A stretch of 64,000 nucleotides of DNA from Schistosoma mansoni (lineage: Eukaryota; Platyhelminthes; Trematoda; Strigeidida; Schistosomatidae): positions 620,001 through 684,000 of the forward strand of contig NW_017385989.1 in assembly GCF_000237925.1 (NCBI RefSeq), written 5' to 3'. Every line of letters begins with the position of its first letter. Within the stretch, counting starts at the first letter, position 1. The translations under genes were made by a program, and so were the position numbers. Shown here one piece after another: positions 1-10,756 of the stretch. The notes beneath the pieces were generated by a model that made no database searches, had not been told where the DNA came from, and saw only the letters and a list, made by a program, of their open reading frames with translations.

Positions 1-766
1 TTATCACCTGTTCGACTGACAAGCACGAGAGAGAGAAGACAAAGTCAACTGGAACACTAATCGATTAATTCCCAATTCTGATCGGAATCCCGATTTTAGA
101 TTAGTGTAAAAAGATACATGAATAAATAGATGACTAACTCGACCACAACGTACAACAATTAGGAAAATACAATTATGTCCAAAACTGGGGGATTAGAGTA
201 GAAAATAGAATACAAAAGATTACGTTTAAATTACAATAGCTTTGGAACAGAAAATGCTATGGCAGTGAATCATACATCAAACGAAAGCTTATGATCTGTA
301 GAATAGATTAAGGACAAAATTAAATGTTACTGTTTTACAAGATTTGAATTAAATGGAATAACGTCCTCAAAATTAGCTTCTGTAGTTTTTCAAGGCTTCT
401 TGTGTCTCTGTTCACATCACAACCCTTCTAGCGGTTTATAAACTTCAGTGAATAACCCTTATTCATTAATGTTTCAGTCAAGAGCTTCGTCTCTACTTCA
501 ATAGTATCGTTAATACAAATATGATTGATTCTATTCATCATATTTATCAATGATTTCATAAATTATTACCACCATTTAGTCTAGTCATTCTACTCTTATG
601 CTAACCAACATTATCGTCTCAAAAGTTAATATACTGATAGATATCAGGATATACTTTCAATAAAATGAGGTTAGCATACCATCCAGAAGGATCAATACTC
701 ACAAGACAGCTACTTCGCTCGAGTTTTGAATTAGCATTGTCATCATATATATATATATATATATAT
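1..766. other. Non-coding AT-rich DNA, no gene seen
   Basis: I see no coding exon, RNA gene or recognisable element here. The stretch ends in an (AT)n microsatellite at about 745-766, directly before the retroposon copy that follows. Confidence 0.5.
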
Positions 767-1222
767 GCCCCCAAATGCCCTGGTAGGGCCGAAAGTGGGG
801 AGAGTCCGCTCTCTCTCTCGAAACGCTCTCACATGGCCACGTGAATATTTAGCCTCTGCTAGGGAAGTCCTACTCACTTCCTTCTCTCAGCGGGGGTATC
901 GTTTACAAAATTGAGAGGACGAAAAGCGAATGTCCGGCGCTCTAACCGGGTTGGTGGATGTGGAGGATCCACCTAGGGGAGTTGGAAAACCCTGATTCCA
1001 AACCAATGGTGCACATGGACTTCAGTATCCTGAGGGAACAAACGGTGTATGAATCAATCGTTGGTCACTGGCTACCATGGGACTGCATCTCCTTACGATG
1101 CTCTACTGCCTTGTGGATCAGATTTTTAGGTCAAATGCTCCGGGTGTGGTCCCCTAAGAAAACCGCCTGCTTCAGTTTGGGCACCATTGGGAGTAACAGG
1201 CGTAAGTATGTAAGTAAGTAAG
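767..1222 (+). mobile_element. ~0.55-kb retroposon (family D), copy 1, with RTE-type tail
   Basis: One of about ten copies in this window of a short repeat. The full form runs from a segment containing cccccaaatgccctgg to a tail of AAATAAATA repeats. This copy lacks the usual last ~100 bp. It ends instead in gtaacaggcgtaagta followed by GTAA repeats, which is the 3' terminus of the RTE LINEs in this window. Its reading frames are open in several copies on both strands but match no protein I know, so I treat it as a non-autonomous retroposon. See the copies at 15622, 43195, 53390 and 59716. Confidence 0.7.
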
Positions 1223-1229
1223 CATAAGA

Positions 1230-1600
1230 TTAACATGGAGTAAGATAAAACGCTTATATCTTCTTAATACATCCCTATTATCAATTTGTCTATCATTGAA
1301 ATAATCTATCCATTGAATAATTTCACATGTGTTCACTTATCTATCTTATTACATTTTAGGAGTATGCACTAATACACAAGATTCCTATTGGACTCTTCCT
1401 CCATTATTTAATGACACATCAATTTCATTGTAAAAAAAGAATGATGATGATGATTTCTTTGTTGAAAATGATGTTTTCCTACATCCATTTATCTTTTTGA
1501 GATGTGATATATGTATCTATATAATCAAAATCATTATTTTATAAAAAAAAAAATTTCTTTGCTACTTGTACATGCTACTAATAACCAGTGAATTTTTCAA
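1230..1600. other. Non-coding AT-rich spacer
   Basis: Only simple-sequence DNA (an ATG/GAT run near 1441) is seen. No gene. Confidence 0.45.
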
Positions 1601-1765
1601 ATTACTTACTTACTTACGCCTGTTACCCCTCGTGGAGGAGCATAGGCCACCCACCAACATTCTCCATCCAACTCTGTCCTGTGCCTTCCTTTCCAGTTGT
1701 TATTCATCCTTTTCATATCTGCTTCTATTTCCCGGTGTAATGTGTTCTTTGGCCTTCTTTTTTAA
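1600..1765 (-). mobile_element. RTE LINE 3' fragment, 5'-truncated
   Basis: The plus strand reads acttacttacttacgcctgt and continues into the same sequence as the 3' end of the RTE copy at 2419-3272. Read on the minus strand it is the last part of the RTE ORF and its 3' tail ending in GTAA repeats. The copy lacks everything upstream, as is usual for target-primed insertions that stop early. Confidence 0.75.
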
Positions 1766-1789
1766 ACTACTACTGAAATACTAAAATGT

Positions 1790-2404
1790 AAATCATGGTT
1801 TTATTTTTTTTTAATTTTTCTTGAGACTATTATTTTGGTCAAAATTTCTCAAGATGATATTGATATATAGTTACTTCAATTCCTTGATTATATATTGTAA
1901 AGTATGTTTGAATTTGGACTACTCCCCCCCCCCGATATCTTCTTCTTTAATGATACTATATCATGATGAAGTTTTCTTTAAAGGAAAGTCAAGTTTCTTC
2001 TTCTATCAGAGTTGAGATAACTGATTGTTTTAACCAGCGGTTTTGGTAGGCTATTTTTGTCAATTTAACTTGTATATTACTTATAAGTAGTAGTGAATTG
2101 GATCAAATTGTTTTTGTTGTTTGTTTGTTTCAAAACTGTATTGATATAAAAGCCATGTAATTTACACCAACAACAACAAAACAATCAACTAGGAATGTTT
2201 AAGCTAAATGCTTCTTTTTTTATTTTTCCAATGTATCAATCTACCTATTGAGTGTTTAAATTGGTGGTTGGCAAATAGTCACTAGTTTTTGTCTATTTTG
2301 TATATTTTTTTGTTCCAATTAAATAATAAGTGTGGAAAGCAAAGTTCTTTTATCAGTGTCCAGAAAGGAAGAATACAATTTCATTCATGTCATATGTAAT
2401 TAAC
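1790..2404. other. AT-rich spacer, nothing recognised
   Basis: No coding frame with family resemblance and no repeat family identified. A short C-run lies near 1925. Confidence 0.4.
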
Positions 2405-2418
2405 TGATTTTGTCTTTT

Positions 2419-3272
2419 TACTTTACTTACGCCTGTTACCCCTCGTCGACTATCATAGGCCGCTCAACAGCATTCTCCATTCAACTCTGTCCAGGGCAAT
2501 CCTTTCCAGTTCCTTTCAGTTAACATTCATCCTTTTCATATCTGCTTCTATTTCCCAGCGTAATGTGTTCTTTGGCCTTCCTCTTTTCCGTTTCCCTTCC
2601 GGATTCCAAGTTAGGGATTGCCTTGTAATGCACATTGATGATTTTCTTAATGTATGTCCTATCCACTTCCAACGTCTTTTCCTAATTTCCTCTTCAGCTG
2701 GAATCTGGTTTGTCCTCTCCCATAAAACGCTGTTGCTGATAGTATCCGGCCAATGGATGTTGAGTATTTTACGTAGACAACTGTTTATAAATATTTGTAC
2801 CTTCCTGATGATGGTCGTAGTAGTTCTCCACGTTTCAGCTCCGTACAGTAGGACTGTCTTGAGCAGCATCTCTTCTGTACCTAGCCTTTGTTGTCCAGCT
2901 TGTGTCCAATGGGTTTCGCTGATTCCGAGTACTGCCAAGTTGTATCTCCTCATTTCCATTGCTATTTGACTGGTCTTCCCTGTCTCCCACATTGTCCGGA
3001 CGTTCCATGTACCTATAAAGAGTGTTGCTCTGGTTGTTAGAAGGTGCATCGGCCTCGTGACTTCTGAAAAATTTCGGCTTTCATCATGAGGCGTCATAAT
3101 TATTCCTTCAACTCCCAGGGCAGAGTTTAAATGGTCTGAATTATTTTTTCTGGTTAGCGTTTTTTTAGCGAGTTGGTTTTCTACGGGATGGGGTCGCTAA
3201 CCCCATGCCCAACCCTCCTCCTTTGTGTGGGCTTGGGACCGGCAGTAACTCTAGAAGAGCTACAGGCGGAGT
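2419..3272 (-). mobile_element. Internally deleted mini-RTE LINE with TSD
   Basis: An 854-bp insertion on the minus strand flanked by the direct repeat tgattttgtctttt (2405-2418 and 3273-3286), which fits a 14-bp target-site duplication. The 5' end carries the RTE leader (aactccgcctgtagctc, then a hairpin atggggt/accccat). The 3' end is the RTE GTAA-repeat tail. Between them only the start of the endonuclease and the C-terminal end of the RTE protein remain. Both ends and the TSD are intact, so the deletion was probably already in the RNA that was inserted, or happened cleanly afterwards. Confidence 0.8.
2516..3097 (-). CDS. Fused endonuclease-start / C-terminal RTE reading frame (193 codons)
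   Basis: A single open frame. Residues about 28-75 ([15 protein letters not shown], then [11 protein letters not shown]) match the beginning of the RTE-clade apurinic-type endonuclease. Residues about 83-190 ([46 protein letters not shown]) match the C-terminal end of the same protein. The whole catalytic middle (most of the endonuclease and all reverse-transcriptase motifs) is missing, yet the join is in frame. A full RTE protein is around 1,000 residues. The product could not catalyse insertion. Whether it is made, or keeps any RNA-binding role, is unknown. Confidence 0.7.
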   Translation of the reverse strand: MTPHDESRNFSEVTRPMHLLTTRATLFIGTWNVRTMWETGKTSQIAMEMRRYNLAVLGISETHWTQAGQQRLGTEEMLLKTVLLYGAETWRTTTTIIRKVQIFINSCLRKILNIHWPDTISNSVLWERTNQIPAEEEIRKRRWKWIGHTLRKSSMCITRQSLTWNPEGKRKRGRPKNTLRWEIEADMKRMNVN

Positions 3273-3589
3273 TGATTTTGTCTTTTGTATAAAATAAATT
3301 AGGGAGATGATCGGATCGGCTTTTTACAGATGTAACAGTTAATACAACTGAGTAATTGCTTACCGGGGCCCTGACCAGAATTTTCCAACCAACTCATTCG
3401 ATTCTTAAATGTCTACTTTCAATTCCATGGCTTGCTTTCTTTGTTCTTGAGTGGTTACTATGCTTTACCGTATTTCCCTGTTAGTTTCTTCGTTGTATCA
3501 TATATTTGTCTCGTATTTCCTTCTCTCCTAGATTGTTGCGCTGTTATTGGTAGGTCATCTCGTATTTCCGCTTATCAACCCTAATACAT

Positions 3590-4650
3590 CGGATCACTCG
3601 TTTGTTTGCTTCTGTGTATTCTGCATGTGTCTTGGATTTTTCTTTTCATGTTCGACTGTTTTTAATTGCTGTGTTCTTGTTCTTCGTTTCTCGACCAGAG
3701 TTTCGATAGATATCCATTCTTTATGATGGTGCTTCTTGAGGTCCAGGACCCCTGGGACGTTGAGGTTAATACTTCTTTGATCCCTATCCACTTATTGTCA
3801 ATGGTAGTTTCCTTTTCTTTGAGTAGGTTTTGTGAAGCTTGGAACCTGTTGTTGAGAGCTATCTTGCATTGGATCAGTTTGTTAATATCTCGAATGAAGG
3901 CTATATTGAACCTTTGTAATGCTGTCCCCCCAGTTGTACAGTGCTTCTTTAGCTTTAGTTTCATCATGGCAACCACCAGGTAGATGGTGATCTGAAGTTA
4001 TATAAGTTCTTATATTCGTTTTCACGTCTTCCGTGGACCTCCTAAATTTCTTACTGTTCCATATGTAACCGGTCTGATTGTGTGTGGTGTGGTACAGAGA
4101 AAACCATTTAGTTTCGTGTATGTGTTTGTGGATGGAATATAGTGCCACCTATAACTATTTTGTTGAAGACACATCAATTTGCAAATCTCTCACCATTTTC
4201 GTTCGTTTCTCCCAGTCAGTCCATGTCGTCTCATGTTATCTCCATACCTGGTGTTGTCCATTCCGACCTTGGTGTTTGGTTTTCCCACCAGGATTGTTAA
4301 GTTCTTTTTTGAGCACTTTTCTGCTGTCGGCTGCAGCTCCTCATGAAATTCATCTTTGTTGTGTTCGTTGAAATCGCTGGTGATCGCATTTAAGTGGACA
4401 ACATTCATTGTGATTCTCTCCTTCTTTCTTTTAGTGAAGGATGCTTTGATGACTCTATGTTAATGAGATCCCCATCCCATATATATTTTTAGCACCTATT
4501 TAGACAACATCAATGCAACTCCTTGTGTGTGGGAATGTTTATCTTCCTCATGACCAGAGTGTAACAGCTTCTCTCCTGAATCTAATCTTTTCTGTTCAGC
4601 TTGCATCCAACGACTTTCACTTCTTATGAACATCACCAGGTTGTATTTTT
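3590..4650 (-). pseudogene. Degenerate RTE (SR2-like) endonuclease and pre-RT linker
   Basis: Read on the minus strand in more than one frame, this gives recognisable RTE blocks in order. First is an ESRWMQAEQKRLDSGEK-like segment. Next is an endonuclease block (LTILVGKPNTKVGMDNTRYGDNMRRHGL), where the usual GDLNAK motif is altered. Then come TGYIWNSKK and SDHHLPGG, then the linker KLKKHCTTGGTALQRFNIAFIRDINK and HHHKEWISIETL. The reverse transcriptase itself is absent. The copy is older than the neighbouring mini-RTE, with many stops and frame changes. It is a dead fragment. Confidence 0.8.
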
Positions 4651-4689
4651 CATATGATTACAGTTAGAATGTATTTTAAAACGAAATCT

Positions 4690-5040
4690 GTTGTAGCATT
4701 ACATAATTGATGGTAATAACTCTTCATCCTCATCTTCAGTATAATTAGTAAGTGAAAATAGATTTCTTTCTAATCGTGAACCATAATTATGAGTAGCAGT
4801 TAACGAACTGTTAAGCAAGTCTAATCTGGGGTTTTTTCTTATTTATTTACGAAATGCACATACATGGAATACAAGTTGTTTTATCTAATGTTTCATTCTT
4901 GATTTTTTAAGATTTCAAGACTAGTAAACATAGAACGCAGTGGGCCCCATAAAAAATATAGCTTTTAACTTTCAACCTGAGTTGCTCAATACTCTCAAAG
5001 ACACCCTCATCAAAATAACACTCTGAGCTAGTTATCTACT
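4690..5040. other. AT-rich spacer
   Basis: No gene or repeat recognised; short frames only. Confidence 0.4.
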
Positions 5041-5390
5041 AAAAGGTTCACTTACCGACTTAAAATACCCAGATGACACCATCTCACTTGCAGACGCCAA
5101 GTAAATACAAACTTTTCGTGCTCTTGAGTAAAAATGTAGGCGTTTGGGGCTCATTAACCACCCTTGACACGCATTCCGCCTCAGTAGTATTCTTGTCCAC
5201 ATTGATCACAGTTGAATGTGATGTCAGCTTTACGTATTTTTCGAATCTCATCAACCCTGACGGGTTGAATCTGACAAAATCTCGCTACGGATTCAGAAAG
5301 CTCGGTTGGTTTTTCTCAGCTCACAGCTGTGGCGTTGGTGAATCGTCCACCTCTGAACCAAATGGCGAGTATGCCGTGTAGTTCTTTCTT
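5040..5390 (+). pseudogene. Degenerate RTE reverse-transcriptase C-terminal fragment
   Basis: The frame at 5073-5381 contains SASVVFLSTLITVECDVSFTYFSNLINPDGLN. This resembles the RTE segment with TFTYLGSLISPNG that lies just after the reverse-transcriptase fingers and palm. A neighbouring frame supplies KISLRIQKARLVF, which shows a frame change. It probably belongs to the same RTE family as 48650-49370, whose C-terminus follows this block in intact elements. Confidence 0.6.
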
Positions 5391-5399
5391 GTACACGAT

Positions 5400-6555
5400 A
5401 TCTTTTTAGAACAGAGGGTATTCTCAAGTTACCAAATATTCGGTGCCTTTAAAATATTGGTCTGGTGTTAGGACCCCTGAATGATTGCTCTTGAGGTTAG
5501 ATGCAAAGTGTTATGCTGGAAAAAGGCAAACCAGTTAGTGGCACTGAATTTTTATAGACTTGGGTGGTTGGATTACACATACCCGCAAACCATTTCCTTC
5601 GACGGGCGATGTTTGCTGGTTTAAGAAACCTAGGGGGTATGAAGCCACAAGGTGGGAATGGTCCGTGAATTCAGTCACTGTTGGACTCAGCTATGTTGGT
5701 AGTTTCAGGTCACTTGGTTGGGGCTCGCGCGACTAATGAAATCAACGATTGGAGACTTTGAATAAGTCGGATTGAATCAATTCCATTTGCTATTTTTCCT
5801 GAATTTTTGAGATTATTCAATATTCTTTATTTTGTTGGAATCATATTCACTAAGCTTAATGTGACTTTACTATTACCGATACTACTGCTTTTGGTATTTC
5901 TTTTAGTACTTTAAAGTACTGAAGATTAATCGATCTTGTTATACTGATGTGCTAGTTATAAAACCATTCAGCCGATGTAAATCTCCAAGTACAGTTCTCC
6001 ATAAATCTTTCACGGACCGAGCTTGCATGTTTCTCAACTGCTTCACCACTAAAATCCAAGGTTCCGTACCGTTTGCTCCAATGTATAAGTGCGATTTTCT
6101 TGCTGATCGACAATATACACTACGTTGTTGATATGCTCTAGTAATAAGCATGCTCAGCCACAAATTCAAAAATGATAGTATTCAACTGAAGTTAAACTTG
6201 AACTCGATATTCGACAGGTATCTATTTTAGACCACTCACAAGACAGTGATAATTTAAATACGGCAGTTGTACATGTAAATGAACACTGAGGGAAAATGAG
6301 TTCGAGCAGATTCAAATGTACTGTTCAGGTGTAATAGAAATCAGGCTTTGTTCTATTCAAGAATAGCTGATAATGATCAAGTGGAATGAAGTCCAACCAT
6401 CAAGATATTCACTGCAGTAACTTCTGTGATTTTCCTAACTAATACAGATATTGTTTTCAGTTGGATCTCCACCAAGCTTTAGTCTAATATACAGTAATAT
6501 TTATATGCATATACTAGATTATTAAACCAATGAAGGCGGTTTGTGAGTCATTGAT
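5400..6555. other. Possible retroelement 3' flank, otherwise unassigned
   Basis: 5460-5770 may be the 3' non-coding part of the preceding RTE piece, but I cannot place it firmly. A 76-codon minus-strand frame at 5939-6169 contains no motif I recognise. Nothing else is supported. Confidence 0.3.
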
Positions 6556-6564
6556 AACAGTGTT

Positions 6565-6921
6565 GTAGGGTCGGTGAAATGTCACTGAATATTCGAACAG
6601 ATCATTGATCCCTGTCAAAGTCAAGGATAGTCAACGCGCACCAGTCAATCGTACGCCATGGACTGGCCCACGCAGCAGTGGTTATTCTTTCACTTCTGTA
6701 CTTCCGTAGTTGTACCTTAACTAATATATTCTTGTAATAACGTCCTTTGTGTTGTACAGTCTCCATAGCGTCCATTATCCTTTGATGCGTCGATGGTTCA
6801 ATCCACGTAAGGGCTGGTCGCGAGGCGTGACTTCAGCGTTAGTTGGTTCGTCACCATTCTCGTCTAACTCTAGTAGGCCCCCAATCATTTCGACATAGAA
6901 CATCAACGTTGATGTTCTACA
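6565..6921 (+). repeat. 5' LTR of short element
   Basis: A 357-bp direct repeat with TGTAG...CTACA ends that matches the copy at 8197. A diverged relative lies at about 25156-25518. Confidence 0.85.
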
Positions 6922-7308
6922 CTGGTGAGCAAGACTTCGAATAACGCAACCTATCATTATGATCTTTTTTATTGCATTCTATACTTATTATTTTTCATTT
7001 TTAACTTCGGCTATCTTTATCAGTTTCTGTGAACATTCGTTGCTTCATATCAATGTTGATTAGTATTTCAACTGAAATAATTAGTTCAATCGATAGAACT
7101 AACCAATCAACTACGACTGTAATCGGTCATCGTGGTTCTTTAACAAGCATCAGCAGCATGTAAATGCTCCTGTGAAATATGTCTGTTGAAATATTAACCA
7201 CTCGTAATTTTTTAGCCACATGGCAACACGAACGCATATCTGTTTGCAACTTAATCACTTATATAAAACATACAGGATTAACTGCCTATTATAAATCCAT
7301 CTGTCTAC

Positions 7309-7508
7309 NNNNNNNNNNNNNNNNNNNNNNNNNNNNNNNNNNNNNNNNNNNNNNNNNNNNNNNNNNNNNNNNNNNNNNNNNNNNNNNNNNNNNNNNNNNN
7401 NNNNNNNNNNNNNNNNNNNNNNNNNNNNNNNNNNNNNNNNNNNNNNNNNNNNNNNNNNNNNNNNNNNNNNNNNNNNNNNNNNNNNNNNNNNNNNNNNNNN
7501 NNNNNNNN
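7309..7508. other. Assembly gap (200 N)
   Basis: A run of exactly 200 N inside the short LTR element. The round number suggests a placeholder length, so the true internal length is unknown. Confidence 0.95.
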
Positions 7509-8196
7509 TGTTTATATCTTTCTTCCGTAGTTTTCATGAAGGTTTTCACCAACCCCAACCTCAGTGATCCCCAATGTGGTTTCACTGTGTTTCATTGTTG
7601 TTCAACTATTCAAATCGTTGACATCCGAGTTCTTCTAAATAATTCAATCAGAAGCATTGATTACTAAACAACAAATATCATTCCTTTAATTCTTTATTCA
7701 TTACAAATCATTGTCAGTAAAGATGATACAAGAGATTCTCATACATAGTTGCAGAATTCGAATTCGTCAAATCATTCAGGATATTTTTTAGCGATTCGAC
7801 CATCAGTGTGCTCAGTAAACACGATCCTACACCTAGTTGACGACCCCTTTGTGTGAAGAAATATGTGTTTTGGATGTCACATTCAATCACAATTCGTATA
7901 TAATGCAAAAGAATTATAAGGTACAGCTTCATTGAAGCAATCTATTGAGGTTAACCCCAAAATGTTTCTTTTTCTATTATTTCTATGGTTGGTCGCTTAA
8001 CATTCAACCAACGTCCTTGTTACGTGTTATTACTCGTTGTTTCCCGATCAGTTTCTGCAGCCTCCTTTCCATTTCTTTTACAGCTCGGCAATACCCGGAG
8101 GATTCATATTAATCGTCTGGCAACCTCCGGTGCGCGACTACTCCCAACATGTTTGGTATCGATTCAAACGGTCGTTGAATCTGGTGGGGGAGTATT

Positions 8197-8553
8197 GTAG
8201 GGTCGGTGAAATGTCACTGAATATTCGAACAGATCATTGATCCCTGTCAAAGTCAAGGATAGTCAACGCGCACCAGTCAATCGTACGCCATGGACTGGCC
8301 CACGCAGCAGTGGTTATTCTTTCACTTCTGTACTTCCGTAGTTGTACCTTAACTAATATATTCTTGTAATAACGTCCTTTGTGTTGTACAGTCTCCATAG
8401 CGTCCATTATCCTTTGATGCGTCGATGGTTCAATCCACGTAAGGGCTGGTCGCGAGGCGTGACTTCAGCGTTAGTTGGTTCGTCACCATTCTCGTCTAAC
8501 TCTAGTAGGCCCCCAATCATTTCGACATAGAACATCAACGTTGATGTTCTACA
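8197..8553 (+). repeat. 3' LTR of short element
   Basis: The second 357-bp LTR, preceded by a polypurine-like tract and followed by the gtgt target repeat. Confidence 0.85.
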
Positions 8554-8848
8554 GTGTAATAGATTACATAGATAAACATAATAAGCAAGGACAACAAATT
8601 GATAGTGTGATGACAGATGTACTAGTTGTGATAAGAATAACAAAGGCTTGAAACCATTTTTCATAATGGAAGATAGGTCACTGACTTGAAAATATAGATG
8701 CCGAAATAACATTCATAAAAACCGTAAGATTGCGTAATAAGAAGTTCAGATAATTGGACAATGAAGCGTATACTTGAAAAAAAGGGGGACGAAGAAAAAT
8801 GAACGAATAAAAAGGGCGAAAGATAATAATAAGGTCTTTCTATTGAAG

Positions 8849-9200
8849 CTAATTCGGATAAGGAAGAGATAGAGACGTTACAAATTCCTCATGAATACGA
8901 AGAATTGGATTGTTAATTCCGATCCATATAGCTTCTGCTATGTGTACGAGACGAGATCGAATCCCATAAGGGAAACTATTAAGAATGAGATAAATCACTT
9001 TAAATGACCTATTTATAACTACCACATAACCACTATCGATCAAGTCTTATAGAATAGAGCTGTGAATTATTTTGACGATACCCCTTCCTAACCACGAAAG
9101 ATGTTCACTAACTCACTGAATCAGTTGTCTGATTGTGCGCCCAATATAGATTTCTTAACAGGAACAGCTTAATTCGTACATACACATAAATGTGGCAGGA
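8849..9200 (-). pseudogene. Penelope-like element: GIY-YIG endonuclease C-terminus, degenerate
   Basis: The minus-strand frame 8849-9043 reads VVINRSFKVIYLILNSFPYGIRSRLVHIAEAI. This aligns with NKAFKVIYHIPSNLPHGLRARLLHIAEAI at the C-terminus of the Penelope-like protein at 56386-57873. Further 5' (about 9150-9200) another frame gives IYIGRTIRQ, the GIY-YIG core. Stops interrupt the join, so it is a decayed copy. It may be the other end of the fragment at 12480-13490, split apart by later insertions. Confidence 0.75.
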
Positions 9201-9388
9201 CCAGGTTATTTATTCTTTAGTTGAGAAATCTCCATAGATCGGGTCAAGAATGATAGGCAGATATTAACTGCACTAAACGTTCAGTTCATTGCTCTAATCA
9301 CTTTATCCCGTAACGCATCAGCAGCTGTATCTCTGTTGACTTGCAGCTTCAGGAAGATAGGTCTCTTACTAGCCCTTTACGTTGCTAT

Positions 9389-9806
9389 TGTTATATCCCC
9401 TGGTGAATTATGAATGGTAACTCTAAGGACTATTTATCGACCAATGTATTATGCCTATTTCCTATTGTACAATTGTTACGTAACTAAACTATTCATATTC
9501 GTGTTTCTCTTATCATTAGCTTTATTTTGATCTTTGATTTATTATCATACGATTCTTGAGTTATAATCAGTTTATTGATTACTTTGGTTTGTATAAAAAC
9601 CCAGTGTGTTTGTAAATAATGATTCATATTGCCGAGGCTGTTATTTGTGTTCTGGACTTAACGGGCTGGGCTAGGCAGATAGGAAGGGCCGAATAGCACT
9701 CAAGACTGCTCGTACGATTTCAAGTATCATTTGCGTCCGATCAATATAATCCACTACCTCTCCTAATTGCACGTTCATATATATTACGAGTTCATACGAT
9801 ATAACA
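9389..9806 (+). repeat. 5' LTR (418 bp)
   Basis: Contains a TATA-like motif (tataaaaaccc, about 9592-9602) that may serve as the element's promoter. Terminal repeats are TGTTATA/TATAACA. Confidence 0.85.
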
Positions 9807-9826
9807 ACTGACGACGGGGTAAAAAA

Positions 9827-10378
9827 ATGGCTCTAACTTCCGATCAATTTCAGTTGCTAATCCAGAGACAAGAGCAGCGCTTTAGAAAGAGTCAATTGGA
9901 ATTCATTGACAAGTTACATGCAAAGCTGCTGAATCACCCATGCTTTGGGGGTGCAACGGAAGTTGACGCATTAATTTCAAAATTGCGTACAGAGCTGGAA
10001 AACGATTGCAGAACGAATGAATATACCGGGGAAAGCCTCTATGAATCCGTGAAAAGCAGTAATTTAAGCGAAACAATAGTCACATATGATCAGCCCATTA
10101 GTCCAGTATTGTCTGTTTCAGAGGCATGCCCTATACGTGGCTCAAATCCTACTATCCCTGAAACAAAACGTGCGAACAATGAATCGTCCAGTTCACAGAA
10201 AGACAATATCTTATTAAGCGCCCATAAAATTGCTGCAGTACCCGCCCACGAAGAAACGGGAAACAAAGCGAGCAGTATAGCGGATACAGTGGTGCCAAAT
10301 GAAACTAATCATAATGCGAAAAATGTTTCTAATGAATCTAATGATCAAAATTCTCTAATTTTTCTGCCAGATTTATAA
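9827..10378 (+). CDS. Gag-like leader frame of the short LTR element (183 codons)
   Basis: The frame begins just inside the 5' LTR with MALTSDQFQLLIQRQEQRFRKSQLEFIDKL. This Gln/Glu-rich helical start is of the kind found at the N-terminus of Gag in invertebrate Ty3/Gypsy elements. The remainder is Ser/Asn-rich and low in motifs; no zinc knuckle is visible. It is part of a fossil or non-autonomous element, and no function beyond a possible particle protein remnant can be supported. Confidence 0.5.
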   Translation: MALTSDQFQLLIQRQEQRFRKSQLEFIDKLHAKLLNHPCFGGATEVDALISKLRTELENDCRTNEYTGESLYESVKSSNLSETIVTYDQPISPVLSVSEACPIRGSNPTIPETKRANNESSSSQKDNILLSAHKIAAVPAHEETGNKASSIADTVVPNETNHNAKNVSNESNDQNSLIFLPDL

Positions 10379-10756
10379 TATTTTGCTGATTCATATGTTC
10401 CTGTTCAAATCTCTTATAAAAATGGGAGAAAAATATCGGATGCATTAAATGATAATCAAGAATCCAATACAACTTTCATAGATACTGATTATCCTAATGA
10501 TTCATTATCTACTAATGAGGTCCCGAGTAAATTCAAGGAAACTGTTTCAGAAGAATCAGACGCTGGTGACCTCAAATCGAATGTCGTCGATCCTCACAAT
10601 CTAATCAGTTCTGGTGGATTCTCTGTTAAATACGACGAATATGTTTTAAATAATGGCACAATAATGGTAACTTGGGTACATGAGGATCCAACAGTCTTTC
10701 GTGGGGGAGGATGAATTCGAGAAATTTAAAATCCGGATTTTCTCAAAAAGAAGAGG

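Larger units (their letters stand above)
6565..8553 (+). mobile_element. Short non-autonomous LTR retroelement
   Basis: Two LTRs that match at every base I compared (6565-6921 and 8197-8553) begin TGTAG and end CTACA, and are bounded by the 4-bp repeat gtgt (6561-6564, 8554-8557). Just inside the first LTR is a primer-binding-like site (tggtgagcaagacttcga from about 6924). Just before the second is a purine-rich tract (tggtgggggagta). These fix a plus-strand orientation. The inner part is ~1.28 kb, includes a 200-N assembly gap, and shows no recognisable protease, reverse transcriptase or integrase. Matching LTRs suggest recent insertion; it would need proteins from a related element. Confidence 0.85.

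Noticed and set aside
5939-6169. Possible short protein-coding exon on the minus strand
   Set aside because: No splice signals, no family match and an open frame on both strands; chance is likely.
7179-7667. Open frames running through the N gap
   Set aside because: They exist only because unknown bases cannot show stops.
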